DNA of 27,944 nt, from assembly GCA_964428895.1 (NCBI GenBank), contig CAYRZU010000051.1:1-27944 (forward strand). Direction: 5' to 3'. The notes under the pieces were generated by a model that worked only from the letters and a program-made list of their open reading frames with translations, was not told where the DNA came from and did no database searches. This DNA comes from HyVt-337 sp964428895. Lineage in GTDB: Bacteria > Planctomycetota > Phycisphaerae > SM23-33. Positions 7,495-15,152 of the stretch are shown piece after piece. The position numbers were made by a program, and so were the translations under genes. Within the stretch, counting starts at the first letter, position 1. Each line of letters begins with the position of its first letter.

Positions 7495-10065
7495 ATGAAC
7501 CAGCAGGCGGCAGACGACGTGGCCGAACGAACCACACTCTCTTGGCGGCGCCGGTGGGCGTACCGGTTCATTCTGCTGGTCGTGATTCCGCTGGGGCTGC
7601 TGGCGATAACGGAGGGCGCGTTGCGGCTGGTGGGGGTGGGGTATCGCACCTCGCTGTTCGTTCGCATTCCCGGGGCCGACGCCTACACTACCAATCCGAA
7701 CTTCGGGCGGCGGTTCTTCTCCCGCGCGCTCAACCGCGCGCCCCTGCCGCCGCACATGCCGGCCAAGAAGGGACCGACGACCTACCGCGTCTTCGTGCTC
7801 GGGGGGTCGGCCGCCCAAGGCGTTCCCGATCCGTCGGTCGGCTTCGGTCGGATGCTCCAGGTCATGCTGGCTCAGACCTACCCCGATGCCCGGTTCGAGG
7901 TCATCAATGCGGCCATGACGGCCGTCAACTCCTACGTGGTCCTGCCGGTCACCCGCAACTGCGCCCGATTCGAGCCGGACTTGTTCATCGTCTACGTCGG
8001 CAACAATGAGGTCACGGGCCCGTTCGGCACGGGCACGGTGTTCGGGCGGGGCGCGATGAGCCTGGGGATGATCCGGGCGCAACTGGCGATGAAGACCACG
8101 CGGCTGGGTCAGTGCGTCGACGGCCTGACCCGTCGATTGGCGCAGGGCAAGGGCCCGGCGTATTGGTCCGGCATGGAGATGTTCCTGGACAACCAGGTCG
8201 GGTTCGACGATCCGGGGCTCGTCAGGACCTACGCGCATCTTCGCCGGAACCTTTCCGACATCTGCGGCGTCGCCCGCGCTGCCGGGGCCGAGGTGATCGT
8301 GTCCACCGTGGCGGTCAATCTGGTGGACTGTCCGCCGTTCGCGTCGGCGCCCCATGACGGCGCCGGCGACGCCTTTAGACAGGCCGAAGACTTCCCGAAC
8401 GCCATTGCCGCGTATCAACGGGCGTTGGAAACCCACCCCGATTCGGCCGAGCTGCACTATCGTCTGGGGCAGTGCTTCCTGGCGACCGACCGGCTCGCCG
8501 AGGCCTCCGCCGCCTTCGCCGCCGCGCGCGATCAAGATCGCCTGCGTTTCCGGGCCGATTCGGCCATCAACGACGTCATCCGAGACGTCGCCGGCCAGTG
8601 GCAAGGTCGCGGCGTGTTCCTGGTCGACGCCGGACGTCACCTTGGCCGGGCCGGTCAGGCCGTCCTGCCGGGCAATGACTTGTTCTACGAACACGTTCAC
8701 CTGACGGTCGAGGGCAACTACCAGCTCGCACGGCTGATGTTCCCGCAGATCGTCCAAGGGCTTCCGGAATCGATTCGGTCCCAGGCGCCGGCCAGCCCTG
8801 CCCCGCCGACCCAGGCCGACTGCCTGGCGCGGCTGGCCCTGACGGAGTGGCAGCGGTTGCAGAGCATCTCCTACATCCTCTCTCTGATGGCCCAGCCGCC
8901 GTTCACGACTCAACTGAACAACGGCGCCCGGCGGAAGCGGCTGCAGCGGCAATTGGACCACCTTCAACAGGGCCTGACCCCTCAGACCGTGGCGGCCATG
9001 ACCCAGCAGTACCGCGACGCCATCAAACTGGCCGAGGACGATCTGCCGTTGCGGACGAACTTCCTGCAGTTCCTTCAGTTTGCGGGCGATCTTCCCGAGG
9101 CCCGGGCCCAGGCCCAGCGCCTCTTGGACGCCTTGCCGACCAACGCGGCGGCGCACTTCGAGATGGGCATGATCTGCTTTGGGCTGGGCCAAACCGCGGC
9201 CGCCCAGACACACTTTCAGCGGACGGCGGAGTTGGCGCCCGACCGGGCCTCGGCCTACGCCAAGATCGCTGAGTTCATGCTGGAACGGCGCGAGTTGGAC
9301 CAAGCTGAGAGCTACTGCCGAAAGAGCCTGGCCGCCCAGCCGGACTCGCCCAAGATGCTCCGGGCGATGGGCTGGATTCATCTGGCCCGCCAGCAGTGGC
9401 CTGAGGCGGTTCAAGCGTTGACGCGAGCCATTGAGCTTCGGCCGGGCAAGGCGCAGATGCATCACGATCTGGGCCTGGCCTTGCGCGGGGCGGGCCGAGC
9501 CGCCGATAGCCTGGAGCAGTTCCGCAAAGCGTTGGAGTTGGATCCGGCTCTGTTGACGGCCCGTAAGCATTGCGCCGAAGCGCTGACGGCCCAGGGGCGC
9601 CCCGCCGAGGCCGTCCGGCTGTTCGCCCGCGGCGTTAGGGCCATGCCCGAGGATGTTCCCCTGCGAATCGAGTACGGGCTGATCCTGATCTCGGCCAACA
9701 ACGACGCCGATGCCGCCGCCCAGTTCCGCCAGGTCCTGGCCCGGGCCCCCGAATCCGTGGTGGCGATGAATAACCTGGCGTGGGTGTTGGCGACCAGCCC
9801 CGATCCGGCCACTCGAAACGTGATCGAAGCGATGACCATCGCCACCCGCGCCGCCGAGCAGACCCAGCGCCGCCAACCGGAGACGTTGGATGTGCTGGCG
9901 GTCGTCCAGGCTGAAAACGGCCAAGTCGACGACGCCGTCCGCACCGTTCAAGAGGCCATCGACCTGCTGGACCCGGCGCGCCAGGTACACCAACTGCGGG
10001 GGTATCAGGCGCGATTGGCCTTATACAAATCTGGCGGGCGTGTCTCCGAGCATCGCCAACGATAG
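7495..10065 (+). CDS. Membrane-anchored SGNH/GDSL hydrolase-like protein with TPR repeats
   Basis: The 856-residue protein starts at an ATG after AAAGGAAGG. One membrane helix lies at about residues 24-43, after a basic stretch, so the rest is probably outside the cytoplasm. The SGNH fold is marked by GGSAAQG with Ser105 (block I), YVGNNE with Gly169 and Asn171 (block III), and a C-terminal EHVHLT with Glu399 and His402 in place of the usual DxxH. One or two TPR-like units are inserted inside the catalytic domain at about 290-350. Further TPRs run from about 500 to 830. Family members are esterases or acyltransferases acting on glycans or lipids; here O-acylation or deacylation of a surface polymer is an inference from location among PEP-CTERM genes. 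The gene may be co-transcribed with the PD40/TPR gene 103 bases upstream. It shares a bidirectional terminator at 10088-10117 with the convergent PEP-CTERM gene. Confidence 0.85.
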   Translation: MNQQAADDVAERTTLSWRRRWAYRFILLVVIPLGLLAITEGALRLVGVGYRTSLFVRIPGADAYTTNPNFGRRFFSRALNRAPLPPHMPAKKGPTTYRVFVLGGSAAQGVPDPSVGFGRMLQVMLAQTYPDARFEVINAAMTAVNSYVVLPVTRNCARFEPDLFIVYVGNNEVTGPFGTGTVFGRGAMSLGMIRAQLAMKTTRLGQCVDGLTRRLAQGKGPAYWSGMEMFLDNQVGFDDPGLVRTYAHLRRNLSDICGVARAAGAEVIVSTVAVNLVDCPPFASAPHDGAGDAFRQAEDFPNAIAAYQRALETHPDSAELHYRLGQCFLATDRLAEASAAFAAARDQDRLRFRADSAINDVIRDVAGQWQGRGVFLVDAGRHLGRAGQAVLPGNDLFYEHVHLTVEGNYQLARLMFPQIVQGLPESIRSQAPASPAPPTQADCLARLALTEWQRLQSISYILSLMAQPPFTTQLNNGARRKRLQRQLDHLQQGLTPQTVAAMTQQYRDAIKLAEDDLPLRTNFLQFLQFAGDLPEARAQAQRLLDALPTNAAAHFEMGMICFGLGQTAAAQTHFQRTAELAPDRASAYAKIAEFMLERRELDQAESYCRKSLAAQPDSPKMLRAMGWIHLARQQWPEAVQALTRAIELRPGKAQMHHDLGLALRGAGRAADSLEQFRKALELDPALLTARKHCAEALTAQGRPAEAVRLFARGVRAMPEDVPLRIEYGLILISANNDADAAAQFRQVLARAPESVVAMNNLAWVLATSPDPATRNVIEAMTIATRAAEQTQRRQPETLDVLAVVQAENGQVDDAVRTVQEAIDLLDPARQVHQLRGYQARLALYKSGGRVSEHRQR

Positions 10066-10087
10066 CCGGCGCCCCCAGCCCCAAAGA

Positions 10088-10117
10088 AAACGGGCGACCC
10101 CGAAGGGCCGCCCGTTT
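10088..10117. terminator. Bidirectional terminator between convergent genes
   Basis: A 13-bp stem (10088-10100 with 10105-10117) lies between the SGNH/TPR gene and the - strand PEP-CTERM gene. Read on the - strand the loop is TTCG closed by C-G, the one imperfect pair is a G-U, and TTTTCTTT follows, so it is strongest for the - strand gene. On the + strand there is one A-C mismatch and only TTT after the stem. Confidence 0.8.
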
Positions 10118-10139
10118 GGACCATCGATGCACCTCGATG

Positions 10140-11267
10140 CTACTTGCGCCGCCTCAACAGCGCCAGGCCGCTCAGGCCAAGCAGGCCCATCGTCAGCGGC
10201 TCGGGTACGGCGCCGGCCGCAGACCCGAAGCTATCCTTGAGGATCTGCAGGTCGGTGGCGTTGACCACGACATCGCAGTTGGCGTTGCCGCCGGCATAGT
10301 CGACACCACTGGTGCCGAACGTGCCCTTCATCACCTGCAGGTCGGTGGCGTTGACGACGCCGTCGAGGTTGAAATCACCCACGTAGGTGCCGTTGCCTTC
10401 CGGCGTGCCGTCACCGTCGGTGTCGTACTCCACGAGGTTCTCGACGTGGTAGATCATGTCGTCTTCGTCCACGTCGCCGTCGCCGTCCACGTCGTACGGA
10501 TCCAGATCCCCGCCCATGTTGGCGCACAGGATGTCGATGTCGTCGGCGTCGACGTCGCCGTCATCGTCGAAGTCGCCTTCCACGCCGCCGTCGCCGGGAC
10601 CGACAATCGTGCCGCTGTTGTTGCCGTAGTAGGTCCAGACGTCCCAGTTAATCGTACCGGGAGCGTTGGGGTGGACGACACGGGTCGTCAACAGCAGGCC
10701 GTCCATGGCGGTGCTCGAACTGGCCTTGGCGCGGAAGTGGATGCCGTCGCCACCGAAGGCCGGGTCGTTGTAGTCCTGGCCGGGCGTACGGAAGTCCGGG
10801 ACGCCGAAGTAGCCGGCCGGGGCGGTGTAATCGTCGGGATCGTGCCAGTAATTGACAATGCCGTTGATCGGATCTTCGACCGTCCAGGTCGTGCCATCGT
10901 GGGACACCGAGCCCACGGTCGTGAAGTTGCCGTAGAACTTGGAGTAGATGCCGCCTTCAGTAGCGGAGAACCCTTCCCACTTCTGGGTATAGGGGCCCGA
11001 TCCCAACCAGCCGGAGCCCTCGGGGTCCCGTTTGTTGACGATCAGGCTGGTGTCGAAGCCAATCAGCCGGATGTCCTGAAGCTGCTGGTCGCCGACGGCA
11101 ATGTAGTCGTAGACGTATTCCCACATGCCGATTTCGCCGGGCTTATCCGCCGTGCCGGCCGTAAGCAGACGGGGCGTGGCGGCCAAACTCCAGGCCCCCG
11201 TGGCCAACGCAGCCTGTGATGTCACAAGCACCGCCAGCACACATACAAACAATGCTATTCGTTTCAT
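10140..11267 (-). CDS. PEP-CTERM surface protein with dockerin-like repeats (paralog of the gene at 3522)
   Basis: AAAGGAG at 11274-11280 touches an ATG at 11273, too close for use, but is well placed (6 bases) for the ATG at 11267, which also gives a cleaner signal peptide (MKRIALFVCVLAVLV, cleavage after ALA). The product is 375 residues. The N-terminal domain is homologous to that at 3522 (WEYVYDY, IGFDTSLIVN, VVHPNAPGTINW). Four dockerin-type loops follow with Cys after loop 1 and in loop 4, then VPEP, a helix and RRRK. It should be exported and sorted by exosortase. Both this gene and its paralog end in nearly the same terminator hairpin, suggesting the duplicated unit included it. A candidate promoter is at 11376-11405. 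Confidence 0.92.
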   Translation of the reverse strand: MKRIALFVCVLAVLVTSQAALATGAWSLAATPRLLTAGTADKPGEIGMWEYVYDYIAVGDQQLQDIRLIGFDTSLIVNKRDPEGSGWLGSGPYTQKWEGFSATEGGIYSKFYGNFTTVGSVSHDGTTWTVEDPINGIVNYWHDPDDYTAPAGYFGVPDFRTPGQDYNDPAFGGDGIHFRAKASSSTAMDGLLLTTRVVHPNAPGTINWDVWTYYGNNSGTIVGPGDGGVEGDFDDDGDVDADDIDILCANMGGDLDPYDVDGDGDVDEDDMIYHVENLVEYDTDGDGTPEGNGTYVGDFNLDGVVNATDLQVMKGTFGTSGVDYAGGNANCDVVVNATDLQILKDSFGSAAGAVPEPLTMGLLGLSGLALLRRRK

Positions 11268-11375
11268 GTCCATCTCCTTTGGCTAGACCGCGCCTAGCTG
11301 AATTGGGCCGACACGAATCCTCCGGCCGAGGGGCTCGAATCCGCTCCCAGTAACACGGGAACACAACACCCCTCT

Positions 11376-11405
11376 AGTTTATCGCTCGATGGGCCTATCC
11401 GTCAA
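11376..11405 (-). promoter_or_regulatory. Candidate promoter for the PEP-CTERM gene at 10140-11267
   Basis: On the - strand, TTGACG at 11405-11400 and TAAACT at 11381-11376 are separated by 18 bases. It lies just after the stop of the upstream protease gene, where no terminator hairpin was seen. The leader would be about 100 bases. Confidence 0.4.
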
Positions 11406-11419
11406 CGCCAAAGACGGGG

Positions 11420-12886
11420 TCAGTCGGCCGGCTGCGTTGCGTTCGCGGGCGCCGGTTGGGGTGGCCTGCAGGACAGCATTTCGGCGGGAACCGATTGCTT
11501 GGGCAGCTCCGGGCCTTCGATGTGAACGGTCAGCACTTCTCCTCCGGCGTGCTCGAAGAACGTCACCGTGATGGGGTGTTTGCCCTTGGCCAGGCGCACC
11601 AGGCCGGTGGCGTCCTTGGCGCCGTGGAGGCCGTCGTTGTCGACGATCAAGTCCTCGCCGATCCATAGCTTCGTGCCGTCATCGGAAGTGGTGGTGAAGG
11701 TGTAGAGGCCGTCGGCCGCGACGTCGATGTAGCCCGTGAACTTCAGGCCGAAGAAGTCCATCGACTCGCCCTGCACATACAGGCCGTACCCCGGCACGAC
11801 GCCGGCCGAAACCGCCTGGAGCGGGTCGAAGTCGGGCAGTTCGCGCCATTGACCTTGATAGGCCTCCAGATACACGCCTTGAACCAGGCCGTCGACCTCC
11901 TCGGCCGGACGCGGAAGCAGTTCGGCCAGCGTGACCGGCAGTGTCAGCGACTCCCCGGCGCGGGTGACGGTGATCGGCAATTCCTGTCCGCCGGCCCGCC
12001 CCACCAGAGCCAGGTGAAAGTGCACGCCGTCGCGGACGGCCATATCCCCGACGGCGGTAACCACGTCATCAACCTGCAAGCCGGCCGCCGCCGCGGGGGA
12101 ATCCGGTTCGACGGCGGTGACGACCGCGGTCTCCATGGGCGAGACGTCCAGGCCAAGCTTGAAGCCCTGACGGATTTCGGTGGCCAACATGGCCGGCAGG
12201 ATTTCGCGAAAGCGGTCGACCTGAATCGCAAAGCCCAGGCCCTCACCATCGGTGTTCTTCGATTCGATGATGCCGATCTGCTGGCCCAGCGCGTTGATCA
12301 TCGGCCCGCCGGAGTTGCCGCCGTTGATGGGGGCGTCGGTCTGAATCATGCCCCCCAGCATCACCGCGCCCCCGCCGCCCACGCGGTCCAGGCCCGTGAC
12401 GATGCCGGTGGAGATCGTGTGCGTCAGCCCGCCGGGGTTGCCGATGATCAGTACCGGTTCGCCCAGCATGACGTCGTGACTGCGGCCCAGGGCAATGGGC
12501 GTCAGCGGTTGGTCGGTCTGGGCAAGCAGGATGGCGATGTCCTCCGCCGGGCTGGTCGCCACCACCACGCAGGGAATCTGCGTGCCGTCGGAGAGCACGA
12601 CGACCTGCTGACCTTGCGCCACGGCCACGTGCTCGTTGGTCAGCACGTACCCGCTCTCATGGATAACCGACCCGCTGCCCACCGATTGCATGAAGCTGCC
12701 CGGGTAGCCGGGGATCGGCGTCTGGCCGATGATGTCGACGGCCGAGGGGCTGCACGTTTCGACCAGCTTGACCAACGCCGTCCGTCGATCCGACGCCACG
12801 TCCTCGGCCTCTTGAGCCAACGACGGGCTCGCCGCGGCCAACCCCGCCAGCATCCACACCATCGACCATCTTCTCACGTCTGTCAT
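11420..12886 (-). CDS. HtrA/Deg-like serine protease with PDZ and C-terminal PA14-like domain
   Basis: The 488-residue protein has a signal peptide (cleavage near residue 24, SLA/Q). The trypsin-like domain, about 35-235, carries the catalytic triad His86 (TNEHVA), Asp116 (AEDIAIL) and Ser192 (GGNSGGP). A PDZ domain spans about 240-320. The unusual part is a C-terminal domain at about 335-475 with the look of PA14 (GLKFTGYIDV, LYTFTTTSDDGTKLWIG, then KGKHPITVTFFEHAGG), a carbohydrate- or surface-binding beta fold. HtrA proteases degrade misfolded or specific proteins in the periplasm; the PA14-like end may direct this one to glycans or to the envelope. It lies 32 bases after the Eis-like gene on the same strand, so the two are probably co-transcribed. 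The end is Pro-rich and appears unstructured. Confidence 0.88.
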   Translation of the reverse strand: MTDVRRWSMVWMLAGLAAASPSLAQEAEDVASDRRTALVKLVETCSPSAVDIIGQTPIPGYPGSFMQSVGSGSVIHESGYVLTNEHVAVAQGQQVVVLSDGTQIPCVVVATSPAEDIAILLAQTDQPLTPIALGRSHDVMLGEPVLIIGNPGGLTHTISTGIVTGLDRVGGGGAVMLGGMIQTDAPINGGNSGGPMINALGQQIGIIESKNTDGEGLGFAIQVDRFREILPAMLATEIRQGFKLGLDVSPMETAVVTAVEPDSPAAAAGLQVDDVVTAVGDMAVRDGVHFHLALVGRAGGQELPITVTRAGESLTLPVTLAELLPRPAEEVDGLVQGVYLEAYQGQWRELPDFDPLQAVSAGVVPGYGLYVQGESMDFFGLKFTGYIDVAADGLYTFTTTSDDGTKLWIGEDLIVDNDGLHGAKDATGLVRLAKGKHPITVTFFEHAGGEVLTVHIEGPELPKQSVPAEMLSCRPPQPAPANATQPAD

Positions 12887-12918
12887 GTCAGCACAGCCCT
12901 TCTTGCTTCCTAAGAATT

Positions 12919-14070
12919 CTACATCGCATACAACGCGAACGGCAGGTACACCGGCATACGGAACAGCGCCCGCAGCGGCGAGCCGGCCGCCAGACCCGGC
13001 AAGACCGTATCCAGCGGCAACCGGCTGAAGGCGATCTCCGACAGTTCGTGCGTGTCGCCGACGACCACGCGGTCGCCGCCTTCGCCGGCCTCGGCCGACA
13101 GCTTCCCGTCACGACAAGCGATATGAACGCTCTGCCCGTTATCGGTATTGCGAAGCGTGATCTCGTCTGAGCCGCCGGGCAAGGTCGGGCCAACAATGCG
13201 ACAGGCCTTGTCGAAGTAGCCGGCCATATCGCACAGGCGGAAATGGGCGCAGCTCTGGGGCGACATTGTCGCGTAGTATTTCAGCGCCACCCGCGACAGC
13301 ACACAATCGTAGGGGCCGGTCTCGAACCCCACGGGAACCCCGGAGTTGTCGTCGTCGGTGGCCTGGGCCGCCAGGTGGGCCAGCAGCGCCGCGACGGCCT
13401 CGACCGACCCATCCGCCATCAGCACGAAAGGCGCTTGTGGCGAGCCGCGGAAGATCGCCCACGCATTGTCACTAGCCACGCCGCCGACGCCACGGATCGA
13501 CAGGAGTTGATCGAACTCCTGGGCGTTGAAACCGATGCCGTACGGCTGAGCATCCGCAAATGTCCGGATCATCTCGCCGTCGCGCTGGGGGTCCATGGCT
13601 CGAACGATCGACGCGTCCGGCGGGTCGGGCAAGTACTTGACGGTGGTTCGGAAGACGTGCTGCTCGCCGCCGACCGCCCAGCCGTAACGGCCGTACCGCA
13701 TCCGGTCGCCGCCCAGCCAAGCGAAGTCGACCTCGGCGTCCATCTTGGCTGTCGCCGCGGTCAGCAGAGACGACATCACCCCCCGCCCGCGGTTCTCGGC
13801 CGGCGTGCCAACCTGACCCACGCAGGTCGCCCGGAAGCTCACGCCGCCCATCTTCACGTCGAACGGGTAGGCGCCGATCACGCCGAGCAGCTTATCGCCT
13901 TCGAAGCAACCCCAGGTGTTGTCGGCCCGGTCGGCGTTCCAGACATAGGGAATATCGCGCAGGAACTCCATGCCGTCCCCCTGCCCGAAGCCGAAGGCCC
14001 GGTTGGCCACGTCGATCGCGGCGGGTAGTTCCGCCGGCGTCAGTTGGCGGACATCAAGCGAATCCGTCAT
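12919..14070 (-). CDS. Eis-like GNAT N-acetyltransferase
   Basis: The start at 14070 is preferred over 14088 because GGAG lies 7 bases upstream of it; the product is 383 residues. The N-terminal GNAT domain has the acetyl-CoA loop GTPAENRGRGVMSSLL. A second GNAT-like region follows, then a C-terminal SCP2-like domain, as in Eis (enhanced intracellular survival) proteins of about 400 residues. In Eis the free C-terminal carboxylate takes part in catalysis; here the protein ends in PFALYAM, at the expected place. The substrate is unknown; Eis relatives acetylate amines in aminoglycosides and peptides. It is divergent from the UroD-family gene and upstream of the HtrA-like gene. The product should be cytoplasmic. 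Confidence 0.82.
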   Translation of the reverse strand: MTDSLDVRQLTPAELPAAIDVANRAFGFGQGDGMEFLRDIPYVWNADRADNTWGCFEGDKLLGVIGAYPFDVKMGGVSFRATCVGQVGTPAENRGRGVMSSLLTAATAKMDAEVDFAWLGGDRMRYGRYGWAVGGEQHVFRTTVKYLPDPPDASIVRAMDPQRDGEMIRTFADAQPYGIGFNAQEFDQLLSIRGVGGVASDNAWAIFRGSPQAPFVLMADGSVEAVAALLAHLAAQATDDDNSGVPVGFETGPYDCVLSRVALKYYATMSPQSCAHFRLCDMAGYFDKACRIVGPTLPGGSDEITLRNTDNGQSVHIACRDGKLSAEAGEGGDRVVVGDTHELSEIAFSRLPLDTVLPGLAAGSPLRALFRMPVYLPFALYAM

Positions 14071-14105
14071 GAGCAAACTCCAGGTCATGGGCGTTTGTTT
14101 TGAAA

Positions 14106-14135
14106 TTGACGGCAGGCACGCCCTGCACCTACTCT
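14106..14135 (+). promoter_or_regulatory. Candidate promoter for the UroD/GH127 operon, with a dyad in the spacer
   Basis: TTGACG at 14106-14111, an 18-base spacer and a weak TACTCT at 14130-14135. The spacer holds an inverted repeat, GCAGG at 14112-14116 and CCTGC at 14122-14126, which could be a repressor operator. It lies in the 110-base divergent region with the Eis-like gene. Confidence 0.35.
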
Positions 14136-14180
14136 ACCCGGTCCGAATCCTACCGTCTGGTGGCCCGGAGGCAAACACCC

Positions 14181-15143
14181 ATGACGCCAAAAGAGAACCT
14201 GCTTCGAGTCATTCGCCACGACCACCCCCAATGGGTGCCCTACGGTGGCGACGCGTCCGAAACCGCGGGCCCGCCCATTGTGGAGCGGCCGGGCGAGGCC
14301 GTCCGGGACGACTTCGGCGTGATGTGGGCCCTGGAGGAGGACGCCCACGGCGGCACGTACCCGGCTGTCGGCGGGCACACCATTACCGACCTCGCCAAGT
14401 GGCGCCAGCAAATCACCTGGCCCGATGTCGACGGGGCCGACTGGGGCTCGGTCACCGAGGCCGCCAAGGACTTCGATCGCGACGCGAATCTGATCACGGG
14501 CTTCGTGGAGTTCGGCCTGTTCGAGCGGAGCTACCTGCTGCTGGGCATGGATGAAGCCCTGATGGCCTACATCACCGACCAGGACCTCATGGAGGAAATG
14601 GTTTCTGGCCTGGCCGATTACAAGATCCGCCTCATCGAACGGTACAACCAGGCCATGGGCGGCATGGACGTGGTCTGGTACGGCGACGACTGGGGCAACC
14701 AGAACCAACTGTTTATTCCGCCGGAGGTCTGGCGAAAGATCATCAAGCCGCACACCAAACGCGTGTATGACTGCATCCACGACTGCGGCGCGTTGGTCAA
14801 CCAGCATTCCTGCGGCCGTATCGATGAGATCTTCGACGACATGGTCGAAATCGGCTGCGACCTGTGGAACCCCTGTCAGCCCTGCAACGACCTGGCGGGC
14901 ATGAAGCAGCGCCACAGCGGCAAGATCACCTTCTGCGGCGGCATCGACAGCCAGTTCGTGCTCGACCGCCCAGGGGTGACCTGTGACGACGTTCGCGCCG
15001 AGGTCCGCCGCCGTATCGACGAACTCGCCGACGGCGGCGGCTACATCGCCGGGCCCAGCCACGGCGTACCCTACGACGGAGACCTCATCAAGGCCATGCA
15101 CGACGAGATCGCCACCTACGGGCGAGCGTTCTACGCGAAATAG
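14181..15143 (+). CDS. Uroporphyrinogen decarboxylase family protein (MtaA/CmuA-like)
   Basis: The start at 14181 has GGAGG 9 bases upstream and begins MTPKENLLRVIRHDHPQW, a typical N-terminus of this family; the product is 320 residues. The segment around HSCGRIDEIFDDMVEIGCD includes His209 and Cys211. In MtaA-type methyltransferases the equivalent His-x-Cys binds zinc, so this is more likely a cobalamin- or methyl-group-related paralog than a haem-pathway HemE. The substrate cannot be told from sequence. It is 9 bases upstream of a GH127 gene and surely co-transcribed with it. UroD-family proteins beside glycosidases are a recurring but unexplained theme in planctomycetes (general impression, not checked). 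Confidence 0.85.
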   Translation: MTPKENLLRVIRHDHPQWVPYGGDASETAGPPIVERPGEAVRDDFGVMWALEEDAHGGTYPAVGGHTITDLAKWRQQITWPDVDGADWGSVTEAAKDFDRDANLITGFVEFGLFERSYLLLGMDEALMAYITDQDLMEEMVSGLADYKIRLIERYNQAMGGMDVVWYGDDWGNQNQLFIPPEVWRKIIKPHTKRVYDCIHDCGALVNQHSCGRIDEIFDDMVEIGCDLWNPCQPCNDLAGMKQRHSGKITFCGGIDSQFVLDRPGVTCDDVRAEVRRRIDELADGGGYIAGPSHGVPYDGDLIKAMHDEIATYGRAFYAK

Positions 15144-15152
15144 GAGGACCCC

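Noticed and set aside
7477..9993. An 838-codon - strand frame opposite the SGNH/TPR gene
   Set aside because: The composition is Arg/Gly/Leu/Gln-biased without motifs, as expected antisense to GC-rich TPR coding sequence.
10116..11219. A 367-codon + strand frame opposite the PEP-CTERM gene at 10140-11267
   Set aside because: Same reason: Val/Gly/Asp-rich shadow of the dockerin repeats, with no start site signal.
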